Below, piece after piece: positions 34,919-43,521 of a stretch of DNA of 64,000 nucleotides. Under the pieces are notes generated by a model, which was not told where the DNA came from, did no database searches, and was given only the letters and a program-made list of their open reading frames with translations. This DNA is from an uncultured Flavobacterium sp. Its GTDB lineage: Bacteria; Bacteroidota; Bacteroidia; Flavobacteriales; Flavobacteriaceae. Within the stretch, counting starts at the first letter, position 1. Every line of letters starts with the position of its first letter. A program made the translations under genes and the position numbers. The DNA is taken from the NCBI RefSeq assembly GCF_951805225.1, contig NZ_OX638201.1, positions 2,790,001 to 2,854,000 on the forward strand, in the 5' to 3' direction.

Positions 34919-35539
34919 ATGAACAACTGGACTCAGCGATGGGACGACCGTTACAGCAGCGAAGAATTTGCGTACGGCGAAGAACCCAACAATTATTTTA
35001 AAGAACAAATTGAAAAATTAAACCCCGGAACAATTCTTTTTCCTGCCGAAGGTGAAGGTCGAAATGCGATTTATGCCGCAAAATTAGGTTGGAAAGTTTC
35101 AGCTTTTGATATAAGCGAAGAAGGAAAAAACAAAGCCTTAAAACTTGCCGAAGCCAAGAATGTTACAATTGATTATCAGGTTGGAGAATTAGAAACCTTG
35201 AATTATCACACCGAACAATTTGATGCAATTGCTTTAATTTACGCTCATTTTCCTGCAGAAATAAAATCAGCAATTCACAAAACACTCGAGACTTATTTGC
35301 GAAAAGACGGAATCATTATTTTTGAAGCTTTCAGCAAAAAACATCTCGAATATCTTGCTATAAACAACAAAGTTGGCGGACCAAAAGATATTGAATCTTT
35401 GTTTTCTATTGAAGAAATTCAAGCTGATTTTCCTGATTATAAAATCATTGAATTGCAGGAAAAGGAAATCGAGCTGAACGAAGGTTTATTCCATAACGGA
35501 AAAGGTTCTGTAATTCGATTTATCGGAAAGAAAAAATAA
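34919..35539 (+). CDS. SAM-dependent methyltransferase, TehB/TPMT-like
   Basis: This 206-residue protein shows the small-molecule methyltransferase pattern: WDDRYSSEEFAYGEEPNNYF, GTILFPAEGEGRNAIYAAKLGWKVSAFDISEEG (SAM-binding), and FDAIALIYAHFPAEIKSAIH. Family members methylate tellurite, thiols or halides, and the substrate here is unknown. It is coupled to the EEP-family gene just upstream. A perfect 28-bp palindrome follows it. Confidence 0.88.
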   Translation: MNNWTQRWDDRYSSEEFAYGEEPNNYFKEQIEKLNPGTILFPAEGEGRNAIYAAKLGWKVSAFDISEEGKNKALKLAEAKNVTIDYQVGELETLNYHTEQFDAIALIYAHFPAEIKSAIHKTLETYLRKDGIIIFEAFSKKHLEYLAINNKVGGPKDIESLFSIEEIQADFPDYKIIELQEKEIELNEGLFHNGKGSVIRFIGKKK

Positions 35540-35553
35540 ATTACACACATCAT

Positions 35554-35581
35554 GTAGAGACGCATTGCAATGCGTCTCTAC
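35554..35581. repeat. Perfect 28-bp palindrome after the methyltransferase gene
   Basis: The sequence GTAGAGACGCATTG followed by its exact reverse complement forms a 28-bp palindrome. It is probably a dispersed intergenic repeat or a terminator-like hairpin, but no T run follows directly. Confidence 0.7.
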
Positions 35582-35681
35582 GAACTGACTCTCACAATAT
35601 TCTCCAATTTTACCTCTTACAATTCCCTTTTTATTTTTTATTCCAAAACTTAAAATAAAATTTCAAAAATTACGTATTTAT

Positions 35682-35702
35682 ACGTAAAAATACTTATTTT
35701 TG
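35682..35702 (+). promoter_or_regulatory. nasC promoter with ACGTA-N4-TACTTAT operator
   Basis: ACGTA (35682-35686), four A, TACTTAT (35691-35697) and -7 box TATTTTTG (35695-35702) show the same three-base overlap as at nirB. Other TACGTA and ATACGT boxes flank it. The start codon is 70 bp downstream of the box. Confidence 0.6.
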
Positions 35703-35772
35703 TTTACACCAATATACGTGAATCATCTTAGATAGATATAAATTCATATTTAGTATTCAAAAACGAGTTATA

Positions 35773-38700
35773 ATGCAAAATACCAAAATCAAAACTACTT
35801 GTTCCTATTGTGGCGTTGGCTGCGGAATTATCGTAACTAATGATGCTAAAAATGGCGTGATGGTTTCGGGTGACAAAGATCATCCTGTCAACAAAGGAAT
35901 GTTATGTTCGAAAGGAATGAATTTGCATTATGTAGTCAATGATACTTCTGACCGAATTTTATATCCTGAAATGCGTGGTAGTAAATCCTATCCGCTGGAA
36001 CGCGTAAGTTGGGATACGGCTCTTGATCGTGCCGCTGCGGTTTTTACTTCAATTATAAAAAAACATGGTCCCGATAGCGTTGGTTTTTATATTTCAGGGC
36101 AATGTTTAACCGAAGAATATTATTTGGTTAACAAACTAGTAAAAGGCTTTTTGAAAACCAATAATATCGATACCAATTCCAGACTTTGCATGAGTTCAGC
36201 CGTTGTGGGCTATAAAAAAACTTTTGGAGAAGATTCTGTTCCAATTGCTTATGATGATATCGAATTGGCCGATACTTTCCTGATTACAGGCGCAAATCCG
36301 GCTTGGTGTCATCCTATTTTATTTCGAAGAATTGAAAAACACAAAGAGAAAAATCCGAAAGTAAAAATCATTGTTGTAGATCCAAGACGAACAGATACAG
36401 CAGCTTTCGCCGATTTGCATTTGCAGATTCTTCCCGGATCTGATATTATTTTATATCACGCAATCGCCAAACGCATTATCGAAAAAGGATATGTAGATCA
36501 CGATTTTGTAAAAAATAATGCCGAAAATTTCAAACAATATAAAGACCTTGTTTTAAATACTTCTTTCGAAAAAGCTTCTAAACTTTGTGGTATTTCGGTA
36601 AACGATATCAAACTTGCCGCAGACATTATCGGGAAAGCAAAAGGATTTATTTCGCTTTGGGCAATGGGATTAAATCAAAGTGCCGTTGGCGTTGATAAAA
36701 ATACCGCTTTATTAAATTTATCTTTATTAACGGGACAAATTGGAAAACCGGGTTCTGGTCCGTTTTCATTAACGGGACAACCCAACGCAATGGGCGGACG
36801 AGAAGTTGGCGGAATGTCAACCTTACTCGCTGCACACAAAGACATTGCAAATCCGGAACATCGCAAAGAAGTTGCTGATTTTTGGGGCGTTAATGAAATC
36901 TCAGATAAACCGGGTTTAACGGCAACAGAAATGTTTGAAGCTTTAGAATCTGGAAAAATGAAAGCCGTTTGGATTATTTGTACCAATCCTATGGTGAGTT
37001 TACCGGATTCCCGCAGAATCGAAAAAGCTTTGCAAAATGCCAAATTTGTTGTTGTTCAGGATATTTCGCATAATGCGGATACTTCAAAATATGCCGATTT
37101 ATTATTGCCCGCAGCAGGTTGGTTAGAAAAAGAAGGAACTATGACCAACTCTGAACGTCGAATTTCTTATTTGCCTAAAGGAATTAATGCGCCCGGAGAA
37201 GCTTTATCGGACATTGAAATTTTAATTCGCTTTGCTAAAAAAATGAATTTTCATGGTTTTAATTTCAATAGTGCCGAGGAAATTTACAAAGAACATTGTG
37301 CGTTAACCAAAAATACAAATATTGATATTTCATTTTTAAATTATCATCGACTAAAAACCGAAGGCACTTTTCAATGGCCAGTTCCGGATTATGGACATCC
37401 GGGAACTCCTCGCCTTTTTACTGATAAAAAATTCTATACGCCTTCGCAAAAAGCGATTTTCAATTTACCAACAGCAATTGAAAATACATCAGAACAACCA
37501 AGTCCGCAATTTCCGTTTATACTAACAACAGGAAGGGTTCGCGATCAATGGCATACAATGACCAAAACCGGAAAAGTATCCCGATTAATGACGCATACTC
37601 CAAGTCCGGTTTTAGAAATAAACCCAATTGATGCTTATAAAAATGATATCAAAAACGGTGATATAATTGTTGTTTCAAGCAAAAACGGAGAAGTTCGTGT
37701 TAAAGCAAAAGTGACTGATTCTATCAAAGAGAAAGTAGTTTTTCTGCCAATGCATTGGGGAAAACAACTGGAAAATGACTTGAACCGAACTAATAATTTA
37801 ACCAATACAGTTGTTGATCCGGTTTCTAAAGAACCTGATTTTAAATACACTACAGTTGCGATTAGCAAATACGTAAAACCTTTTCAGAAAATTGCAATTA
37901 TTGGTGCCGGAGCAGCTTCTTTTAGATTTATTCAGAACTATCGGGAATTTAATTGGACAGATGAAATTATTGTTTTTTCGAATGAAATAAATCCGTTTTA
38001 CAATCGCGTATTGCTTCCGGAATATATGACGGGCGAATTTACGTGGGAACAATTATTAAAAGTTAAAGATGGTGAAGCTTTAAATAAGCTGAACATTACC
38101 ATGAAAGCGGGCGTTGCAATTGATAAAATAAATGCCAAAGAAAAAACAATAATCGATAGTCTTGGCGAAATCCATACTTATGATTCTCTGATAATGGCAA
38201 CCGGAAGTCGTCCTTTTATTCCTGAAAATGCACAACTTCATCTTCCGGGACGATTTACGGTAAGAAGAAAAGAAGATGCCGATCGTTTAAAAAAACATCT
38301 TGACAGCACCAATTTGCCTCCTGAAGAACAACATGTTGTAATTATTGGCGGAGGATTATTAGGTTTAGAATTAGCCGCAGCTTTAAAACATAAAAAAGTA
38401 AAAACAACCATTATTCAAAGAGCTTCACGTTTGATGGAACGCCAATTAGATTTAATTTCGAGTAAATTATTGGCCGAGGAAGTTCAGCTTCGTGATATTC
38501 AGATTTATTTTGATAATGAAGTAAGTACAGTTTTTGAAACCGAGAATCCAAATGAGATAGAAATCGCCCTTAAAAGCGGTAGAATCATAACCGCAAATGC
38601 GATTGTTTATACTATTGGAACAATTCCGAATATTGAAATTGCGCGCGAAACCGGACTTGCATGTGGTCGCGGCGTAAAAGTAAATCAGTATTTACAATCT

Positions 38701-39291
38701 TCAAATCCTGATATTTATGCTATTGGAGAAATAGCTGAATTTGATAATAAATTATTCGGAATCACTTCTGCCGCTGAAGAACAGGCAAATATTCTCGCTA
38801 ATTTTATGGCGGGCGATATTAGTAGTTTCTACAAAGGCTCGATTTTGATGAATATTCTAAAATTAGAAGATATTAATTTATGTAGTATCGGAGATCTTAC
38901 GATTCCAGAAAACGACGATTCTTACGAAGAAATTGTCTTTGCCGATCTAAAGAAACGTTATTACAAAAAATGCATCGTAAAAGACGATTTGCTTGTTGGA
39001 GCGATTTTAATGGGCGATAAAAATGAATTTGCCGAATTTAAAACGATGATCGAAAGTAAAATCGAATTATCGGATAAAAGGAATTCATTATTAAGAGGAA
39101 GTTCAAACGCAAAACCTGTTTTAGGAAAATTAGTTTGTTCCTGCAGTCAGGTTGGAGCAGGAAATATCGAAGACGCAATTAAAAGTGGTGTAAACGATTT
39201 CACTGATTTATGTAAAAATACCGGCGCCGGATTGGGTTGCGGAAGCTGTAAAACAGAGGTTAAAGAGATTCTAGCGAAATGTAAAGTTTAA
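35773..39291 (+). CDS. nasC: Assimilatory nitrate reductase fused to NirB-like FAD reductase
   Basis: This 1172-residue fusion has an N-terminal 4Fe-4S binding set (Cys10, Cys13, Cys17, Cys45), a molybdopterin domain with the Mo-ligand Cys139 in SRLCMSSAV as in NasA/NapA, and the C-terminal MopB dinucleotide domain (ILTTGRVRDQWHTMT). From about residue 700 an FAD/NAD(P)H-binding reductase follows (IAIIGAGAASFRF, VVIIGGGLLGLELAAAL, SSNPDIYAIGEIA). It ends with a BFD-like 2Fe-2S domain (LVCSCSQVGAG, GLGCGSCK). Electrons from NAD(P)H can thus pass within one chain to nitrate. The symbol follows NasC/NarB-type enzymes. Confidence 0.93.
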   Translation: MQNTKIKTTCSYCGVGCGIIVTNDAKNGVMVSGDKDHPVNKGMLCSKGMNLHYVVNDTSDRILYPEMRGSKSYPLERVSWDTALDRAAAVFTSIIKKHGPDSVGFYISGQCLTEEYYLVNKLVKGFLKTNNIDTNSRLCMSSAVVGYKKTFGEDSVPIAYDDIELADTFLITGANPAWCHPILFRRIEKHKEKNPKVKIIVVDPRRTDTAAFADLHLQILPGSDIILYHAIAKRIIEKGYVDHDFVKNNAENFKQYKDLVLNTSFEKASKLCGISVNDIKLAADIIGKAKGFISLWAMGLNQSAVGVDKNTALLNLSLLTGQIGKPGSGPFSLTGQPNAMGGREVGGMSTLLAAHKDIANPEHRKEVADFWGVNEISDKPGLTATEMFEALESGKMKAVWIICTNPMVSLPDSRRIEKALQNAKFVVVQDISHNADTSKYADLLLPAAGWLEKEGTMTNSERRISYLPKGINAPGEALSDIEILIRFAKKMNFHGFNFNSAEEIYKEHCALTKNTNIDISFLNYHRLKTEGTFQWPVPDYGHPGTPRLFTDKKFYTPSQKAIFNLPTAIENTSEQPSPQFPFILTTGRVRDQWHTMTKTGKVSRLMTHTPSPVLEINPIDAYKNDIKNGDIIVVSSKNGEVRVKAKVTDSIKEKVVFLPMHWGKQLENDLNRTNNLTNTVVDPVSKEPDFKYTTVAISKYVKPFQKIAIIGAGAASFRFIQNYREFNWTDEIIVFSNEINPFYNRVLLPEYMTGEFTWEQLLKVKDGEALNKLNITMKAGVAIDKINAKEKTIIDSLGEIHTYDSLIMATGSRPFIPENAQLHLPGRFTVRRKEDADRLKKHLDSTNLPPEEQHVVIIGGGLLGLELAAALKHKKVKTTIIQRASRLMERQLDLISSKLLAEEVQLRDIQIYFDNEVSTVFETENPNEIEIALKSGRIITANAIVYTIGTIPNIEIARETGLACGRGVKVNQYLQSSNPDIYAIGEIAEFDNKLFGITSAAEEQANILANFMAGDISSFYKGSILMNILKLEDINLCSIGDLTIPENDDSYEEIVFADLKKRYYKKCIVKDDLLVGAILMGDKNEFAEFKTMIESKIELSDKRNSLLRGSSNAKPVLGKLVCSCSQVGAGNIEDAIKSGVNDFTDLCKNTGAGLGCGSCKTEVKEILAKCKV

Positions 39292-39344
39292 AAATTTGTT
39301 TCAGGTTTCAGGTTTCTTGTTGACTTACTTTGAGCATAAATTTT

Positions 39345-39498
39345 ACCGCAAAGTTCGCTAAGGTTTTTCGCAAAGTTTATAAAGTTTATATGCTGTATGT
39401 TAATTGTTTTCTATCGAAAAAGTTCACAAAGCTTTACTTTTAAATCTTTGCCCAAAGCTTTGCGAAACTTTGCGAAAAACCTTAGCGAACTTTGCGGT
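39345..39498. repeat. 34-bp perfect inverted repeat between nasC and the rubredoxin gene
   Basis: Arms at 39345-39378 and 39465-39498 are exact inverse copies (core TTCGCTAAGGTTTTTCGCAA), with 86 bp between them. They are flanked by GTTTCAGGTTT and AAACCTGAAAC, which extend the inverted arrangement. It may be a MITE-like element or a processing hairpin in the nasC transcript. Confidence 0.75.
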
Positions 39499-39559
39499 TA
39501 AATCAACACAATCCAAAAACCTAAAACCTGAAACAAAATAAACTTGAAACAAACAAAAA

Positions 39560-40990
39560 ATGGAACTAACAAGATTAATAGTAAAAGGAGGCGTTATTTC
39601 GCCTGGAGAATTACGAGAAGTAGTTAATATCGCTATGGATCAAGGTTTAAATTCAATTTCCTTTGGTTCAAGACAAGATATTATTTTTCCGAAAGGATTA
39701 AAAACTATAGACAAAGAAAAAATTGGCAAGCATCATTTTGTGTTTCCAAATGAAAAAAGCGGCAATAATATTGTTTCTTCTTATGTTTCTACAGACATTT
39801 TCAGAAATACGAACTGGTTAACCGGAAACAAATTTTTGTACGTTTTAGAGCAGTTTAAAGAACAGCCGAAACTAAAAGTCAATATCAATGATCCAAAACA
39901 GCAACTTGTTCCGTTGTTTACCGGTCATCTCAACTTTATAGCTTCAGAACATGAGGATTATTGGTATTTATACATTCGTTTACCAAAATGGGAACGCATG
40001 GAAGTTTATCCCGTTTTAATTTATAGCTGGGATATTTCGAAGCTTTATTACGAAATTGAAAAAATCACAAACGAAGAATCTTATGATATTGATGTGCTTT
40101 TTAGTTTAGTCAGCGAAACTTTAGATACAAATAACAGAACGATTGACAAACCGCTAAATATTCCGTTTTATCCGTTTCCTTATTATGAAGGAATGAACAG
40201 AATGGGAATCGATCAATATTGGCTTGGTTTATATTGGAGAAATAATTTGTACGATTTAGATTTTCTTAGGGAAATGTGTGATTTGTGTTTCGATTGCAAA
40301 ATTGGCAAAATATGTATCACGCCATGGAAATCATTTATTATAAAAGGAATTCCGAAAGACCGAAAACTGGAATGGGAAAAGTTTTTAGGAAAAAGAGGAA
40401 TCAACGTCCGTCATTCTTTATTAGAATTGAACTGGCATTTGCCTGTTGCAATGGAATGGGCTTTGAATCTTAAAACTTTTCTGGTTCGAACGCTTGACCA
40501 ATTTGACATTAGTACTTATGGATTAACTTTTGGAATATCTGAATACAATCGTGACGGACATTATTTTACTTCGATTGTAGTTGAAAAAAATGAGTTGCCA
40601 AAAGACCTTGAATCGATAAAAATCAGAGACACTTATAATGTTTTATTTGCGAAGAATTTCGATGCGAATACCCGAGAATATATTGTGCACTCGCAAGATA
40701 TTGACAAACTTGAATTACCAACAATCCTGATCGAATTGAGTAGGAAGTATTTCGATGAACTCGGAAATTCTATTCCCGATGCAATAGAAAATTCGCAGAA
40801 AAAAGAAAAACCTCAGCTTGATATTTACCAATGTCAGGAATGCTTAACGCTTTACAATTCTGAATACGGAGATAAAACTCAGGGAATCTCAAAGGGAACT
40901 TTGTTTACTGATTTACCCGAAACCTTTTGTTGCTCTTTATGTGAATCTCCAAAGAGTAATTTTAAGATTCTTGAAGTTATAGCAAATTAA
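39560..40990 (+). CDS. Nitrite/sulfite-reductase-like protein with C-terminal rubredoxin domain
   Basis: The 476-residue protein opens like a ferredoxin-like half domain of nitrite or sulfite reductase (LIVKGGVISPGELREVVNIAMDQGLNSISFGSRQDIIFP). A middle region has CDLCFDCKIGKICITPWKSFIIKG and resembles the second half domain without the usual siroheme cysteine pattern. The C terminus is a complete rubredoxin (YQCQECLTLYNSEYGDKTQGISKGTLFTDLPETFCCSLCE) with four Cys. It follows nasC and may carry electrons for nitrate or nitrite reduction. A catalytic role is doubtful. Confidence 0.85.
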   Translation: MELTRLIVKGGVISPGELREVVNIAMDQGLNSISFGSRQDIIFPKGLKTIDKEKIGKHHFVFPNEKSGNNIVSSYVSTDIFRNTNWLTGNKFLYVLEQFKEQPKLKVNINDPKQQLVPLFTGHLNFIASEHEDYWYLYIRLPKWERMEVYPVLIYSWDISKLYYEIEKITNEESYDIDVLFSLVSETLDTNNRTIDKPLNIPFYPFPYYEGMNRMGIDQYWLGLYWRNNLYDLDFLREMCDLCFDCKIGKICITPWKSFIIKGIPKDRKLEWEKFLGKRGINVRHSLLELNWHLPVAMEWALNLKTFLVRTLDQFDISTYGLTFGISEYNRDGHYFTSIVVEKNELPKDLESIKIRDTYNVLFAKNFDANTREYIVHSQDIDKLELPTILIELSRKYFDELGNSIPDAIENSQKKEKPQLDIYQCQECLTLYNSEYGDKTQGISKGTLFTDLPETFCCSLCESPKSNFKILEVIAN

Positions 40991-41038
40991 TACTTCGCTT
41001 CTACTCAACCTGACATAATCATGTTGAGTAGAATTGAT

Positions 41039-41497
41039 TTATTTCTGTTCTAATAATGCTATTAAATTTTGGTTTAAATCTTTCGTATTTACTCCCATCA
41101 CAGAAAAGAATTTTCGATCAAAATCTTCGACCGTTACAATTGCTTTCTTAATGATCTCTTTTCCTAAATCATTAAGCACAACGACTTTTGCTCTTGTATC
41201 TGTAGCATGCTCTTGTCTTGTAATGAGACTTTTTTGTTGCAAAGTTCTCAAAACTGTCGAAGTCGTCATTGGGTCAATTTTTGTATGTGCCGAAAGAATA
41301 ATTTGTGTAACTTCTTGTTTATGAAGCGTAAGCCAATGTATACTCGCCATCAATACAAACTGCGAATGCGTTATATTGTGTTCTTCTAAAGCTTTTTTGA
41401 TCTCGCGTTGCCAAAGATTCGTTACTTGCCACAGCAAAAAACCAGAACTTTCTTCCGGTTTTTCAACACTAAAGGTATTATCTTCTGCTTTACTCAT
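41039..41497 (-). CDS. MarR family transcriptional regulator
   Basis: This 152-residue winged-helix regulator shows the family core: FLLWQVTNLWQREIKKALEEHNITHSQFVLMASI, EVTQIILSAHTKIDPMTTSTVLRTLQQKSLITRQEHATDTRAKVVVLNDLGKEI. It is the last gene of a minus-strand set with EVE-domain and SRPBCC genes. A palindrome next to a -7 box ahead of the set (42402-42423) is its probable operator. No effector can be deduced. Confidence 0.92.
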   Translation of the reverse strand: MSKAEDNTFSVEKPEESSGFLLWQVTNLWQREIKKALEEHNITHSQFVLMASIHWLTLHKQEVTQIILSAHTKIDPMTTSTVLRTLQQKSLITRQEHATDTRAKVVVLNDLGKEIIKKAIVTVEDFDRKFFSVMGVNTKDLNQNLIALLEQK

Positions 41498-41511
41498 TTT
41501 TATTTTTTCTG

Positions 41512-41958
41512 TTACGAATTATCAGTAACGTTTGTTTTAGAAATCATTTTTGAAGTTATAAAGTTAAAATCATTTTCGTTGATTTCAAAGAATCCATAAC
41601 GAAATGGATATCCCCAGGATTTTTTATTGGGTATAAACTCCAGATTTTCAATTAACGGAAGTATCGAAACTTCATTAGCTTTCACAAATTGAATATTTCG
41701 CCTAAAAGGCACAAAATTTTCACTCATTTGAAAAGCATATACTTCATCACCGACTACTTTTCCTAAAGCTGTAAAACATTGGCATTTTTCATTTCCTTCC
41801 ATTGTTATTTTAGAAGAGTAAATTAAAATATAATCTTCCTTTTGCAATCTCTTCAATGGTCCTTCTTTTCCATGACAAACCTGAATAAATCCGCCATTTA
41901 TAGCTCTTTGTGCGTGCTCTTTTGATATGGTTGCTATCCAATATTTCTTCGTTCTCAT
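41512..41958 (-). CDS. EVE domain protein (UPF0310-like)
   Basis: This 148-residue protein has the EVE/UPF0310 form: KKYWIATISKEHAQRAINGGFIQVCHGKEGPLKRLQKEDYILIYSSK, GKVVGDEVYAFQMSENFVPFRRNIQF and KKSWGYPFRYGFFEI. EVE domains (PUA-like) bind modified bases in DNA or RNA, and stand-alone proteins of this type have unknown targets. It overlaps the SRPBCC gene by four bases (ATGA-like) and ends 14 bp before the MarR gene, so the three form an operon. Confidence 0.88.
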   Translation of the reverse strand: MRTKKYWIATISKEHAQRAINGGFIQVCHGKEGPLKRLQKEDYILIYSSKITMEGNEKCQCFTALGKVVGDEVYAFQMSENFVPFRRNIQFVKANEVSILPLIENLEFIPNKKSWGYPFRYGFFEINENDFNFITSKMISKTNVTDNS

Positions 41959-42374
41959 AATTTAGATGCTGCTTTAATTTGTTCCTGAACATCGATCGGC
42001 AAAGCATCGACGATCTTTTTTGCTACTAATTTCACCCAAAGAAAACCTAATAATCCTTTTACGGTTATAATATTCGTAATTTTTAATCCATCAGGAGTTT
42101 CTTCAAATATATGTTCATCATACATTTTGGCTAAAGGAAAATTAGTAACATCCAGAAATCTTTTGTTTTCTATAACTTCCAATAATTCAACTTTTACATT
42201 CGGACCGCCTTTTGGTCGTAGTAAAAAATGATTTCCTTTTTCAAAATTGTCCACTAATTTGGCATATTCAATTCCTGTGTCCCAAGTATGCCAATTATTT
42301 ACATCTACAAATAAATTCCACATTTGCTCCTTCGTCACCGCTTTTGTTACTACTGAATGAGATTTTGACCACAT
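41955..42374 (-). CDS. SRPBCC (START/polyketide-cyclase-like) protein
   Basis: This 139-residue protein has the SRPBCC ligand-binding fold: VTKAVTKEQMWNLFVDVNNWHTWDTGIEYAKLVDNFEKGNHFLLRPKGGPNVKVELLEVIENKRFLDVTNFPLAKMYDEHIFEE. The fold binds hydrophobic ligands, and the function is unknown. It leads the MarR/EVE/SRPBCC operon. The promoter upstream carries an ATAAGTG/CACTTAT palindrome. Confidence 0.88.
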   Translation of the reverse strand: MWSKSHSVVTKAVTKEQMWNLFVDVNNWHTWDTGIEYAKLVDNFEKGNHFLLRPKGGPNVKVELLEVIENKRFLDVTNFPLAKMYDEHIFEETPDGLKITNIITVKGLLGFLWVKLVAKKIVDALPIDVQEQIKAASKL

Positions 42375-42735
42375 TTTGTTTTAAATTAAAATTAATAAGT
42401 ACAAATATAATAAGTGCACTTATAATAATTACTATGTTATCTCATTTTTTTTATTTCCAAGTTAAAATAATCGGAAAATAAGCGAGAATTATAAGTTTAG
42501 ATCATTTTTTTGTCAGTGGAATTGTTAAGAGATTTTCATTTTAAAATTTCGAATAAAAAACAAAACACTAAAAATCAATACTTTAAACCTTTAATTTAAA
42601 GAAAAACTTAACATTGGAATAGTTTTTTATTACTTACATTTACATAACAACCAGTTAACAATTTCTTAATCTTCAATCGTAACTTCATGGAGATTAATTA
42701 AATGCAAAGTGTTTTATTAATAAAAATTGTAAGAT
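42375..42735. other. Intergenic region between divergent SRPBCC operon and lysine-rich gene
   Basis: This region holds the MarR-operon promoter at 42402-42423. On the plus strand, a weak TTGG ... TACATTTA promoter candidate lies near 42614-42643. No further structure is seen in the AT-rich remainder. Confidence 0.5.
42402..42423 (-). promoter_or_regulatory. Promoter and palindromic operator of the SRPBCC-EVE-MarR operon
   Basis: The -7 box TATATTTG on the minus strand (42402-42409) directly abuts the perfect 14-bp palindrome ATAAGTGCACTTAT (42410-42423). Placement next to the -7 box suggests MarR repression. The half site ACTTAT is the same as in the nitrate-region boxes, but with 2-bp rather than 6-bp spacing. 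Confidence 0.6.
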
Positions 42736-43350
42736 ATGACAAACCCAACAACAGAAAACGGTGCTGAACAAACCGATTTAACGCCACCTGTAGAGTCAAC
42801 TACTCCAACAGAGCAGCCTGTAAAAAAACCTGCGCCGGTGAAAAGGACTCCTGCCGCAACGGTAAAGAAAACTCCAACGCCTGCAGTAAAAAAGACTCCA
42901 GCCGCTACAGTAAAAAGCGCTACCACTACTCCAATTAAAAAAACAAGAACTGCTCCAGTAAGAAAAGTTACTCCTGCTGCAGTTGAAAAACCTGAAGAAA
43001 TAACGACTCCAAAAGTTATTATCGAAGAAAAGAAAGTAGAAGGAGCATCAGAAGACGCAACGGAAACAAAAGGAGAAAATACAAAAGATAAATCAACAGA
43101 TAAATCAACAGATAAAAAGAAGAAAAAAGTGAAAGATAAAGAAAAAGACAAAGCGAAAAAGAAATTAGCAAAGGCAAAAGAAAAAGCTAAAAAAGACAAA
43201 AAGAAAGAGAAAGCTAAAAAAGCAAAACAAAAAGCTGCAGCAAAGAAAAAAGACAAAGCAAAAAAAGCGAAAGATAAAGCGAAAGCAAAAAAAATAGCAA
43301 AAAAGAAAGCTAAGTCTCAAAAAAAGTCAAAAGCTAAAAAGAAAAAATAA
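42736..43350 (+). CDS. Lysine/alanine-rich basic protein (histone-H1-like low complexity)
   Basis: The 204-residue product has a Pro/Thr/Lys N-terminal half with repeated PAATVKKTP-type units (AATVKKTPTPAVKKTPAATVKS), an acidic patch (about residues 90-110), and a C-terminal half made almost wholly of Lys, Ala and Asp/Glu. This composition resembles histone-H1-like or nucleoid-associated proteins of bacteria (Hc1/AlgP type). DNA or RNA binding is likely, but no domain supports a finer call. A terminator follows. The antisense frame is hydrophobic only because of the repeat composition. Confidence 0.8.
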   Translation: MTNPTTENGAEQTDLTPPVESTTPTEQPVKKPAPVKRTPAATVKKTPTPAVKKTPAATVKSATTTPIKKTRTAPVRKVTPAAVEKPEEITTPKVIIEEKKVEGASEDATETKGENTKDKSTDKSTDKKKKKVKDKEKDKAKKKLAKAKEKAKKDKKKEKAKKAKQKAAAKKKDKAKKAKDKAKAKKIAKKKAKSQKKSKAKKKK

Positions 43351-43356
43351 TATCAG

Positions 43357-43388
43357 AAAGGTTTAACTTAATTGTTGAACCTTTTTTT
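43357..43388 (+). terminator. Terminator after the lysine-rich gene
   Basis: The stem AAAGGTTTAAC / GTTGAACCTTT (one G-U pair) with a 6-nt loop and a run of T is an intrinsic terminator. Confidence 0.85.
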
Positions 43389-43521
43389 TATGTAAAACTT
43401 TTTAGATATGGTTTGTCATTGCGAGGAACGAAGCAACCACTAAACGATACGCTATCTTTGTCAAAGTTTAAAACTTTGACAAAGATTCTCTAAGATTCTC
43501 AGAACGATAACCTCTTCAAAC

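Noticed and set aside
42717..43256. Minus-strand frame opposite the lysine-rich gene
   Set aside because: It is a Phe/Ala/Ser-rich mirror of the Lys codons, produced by the repetitive composition of the sense gene.
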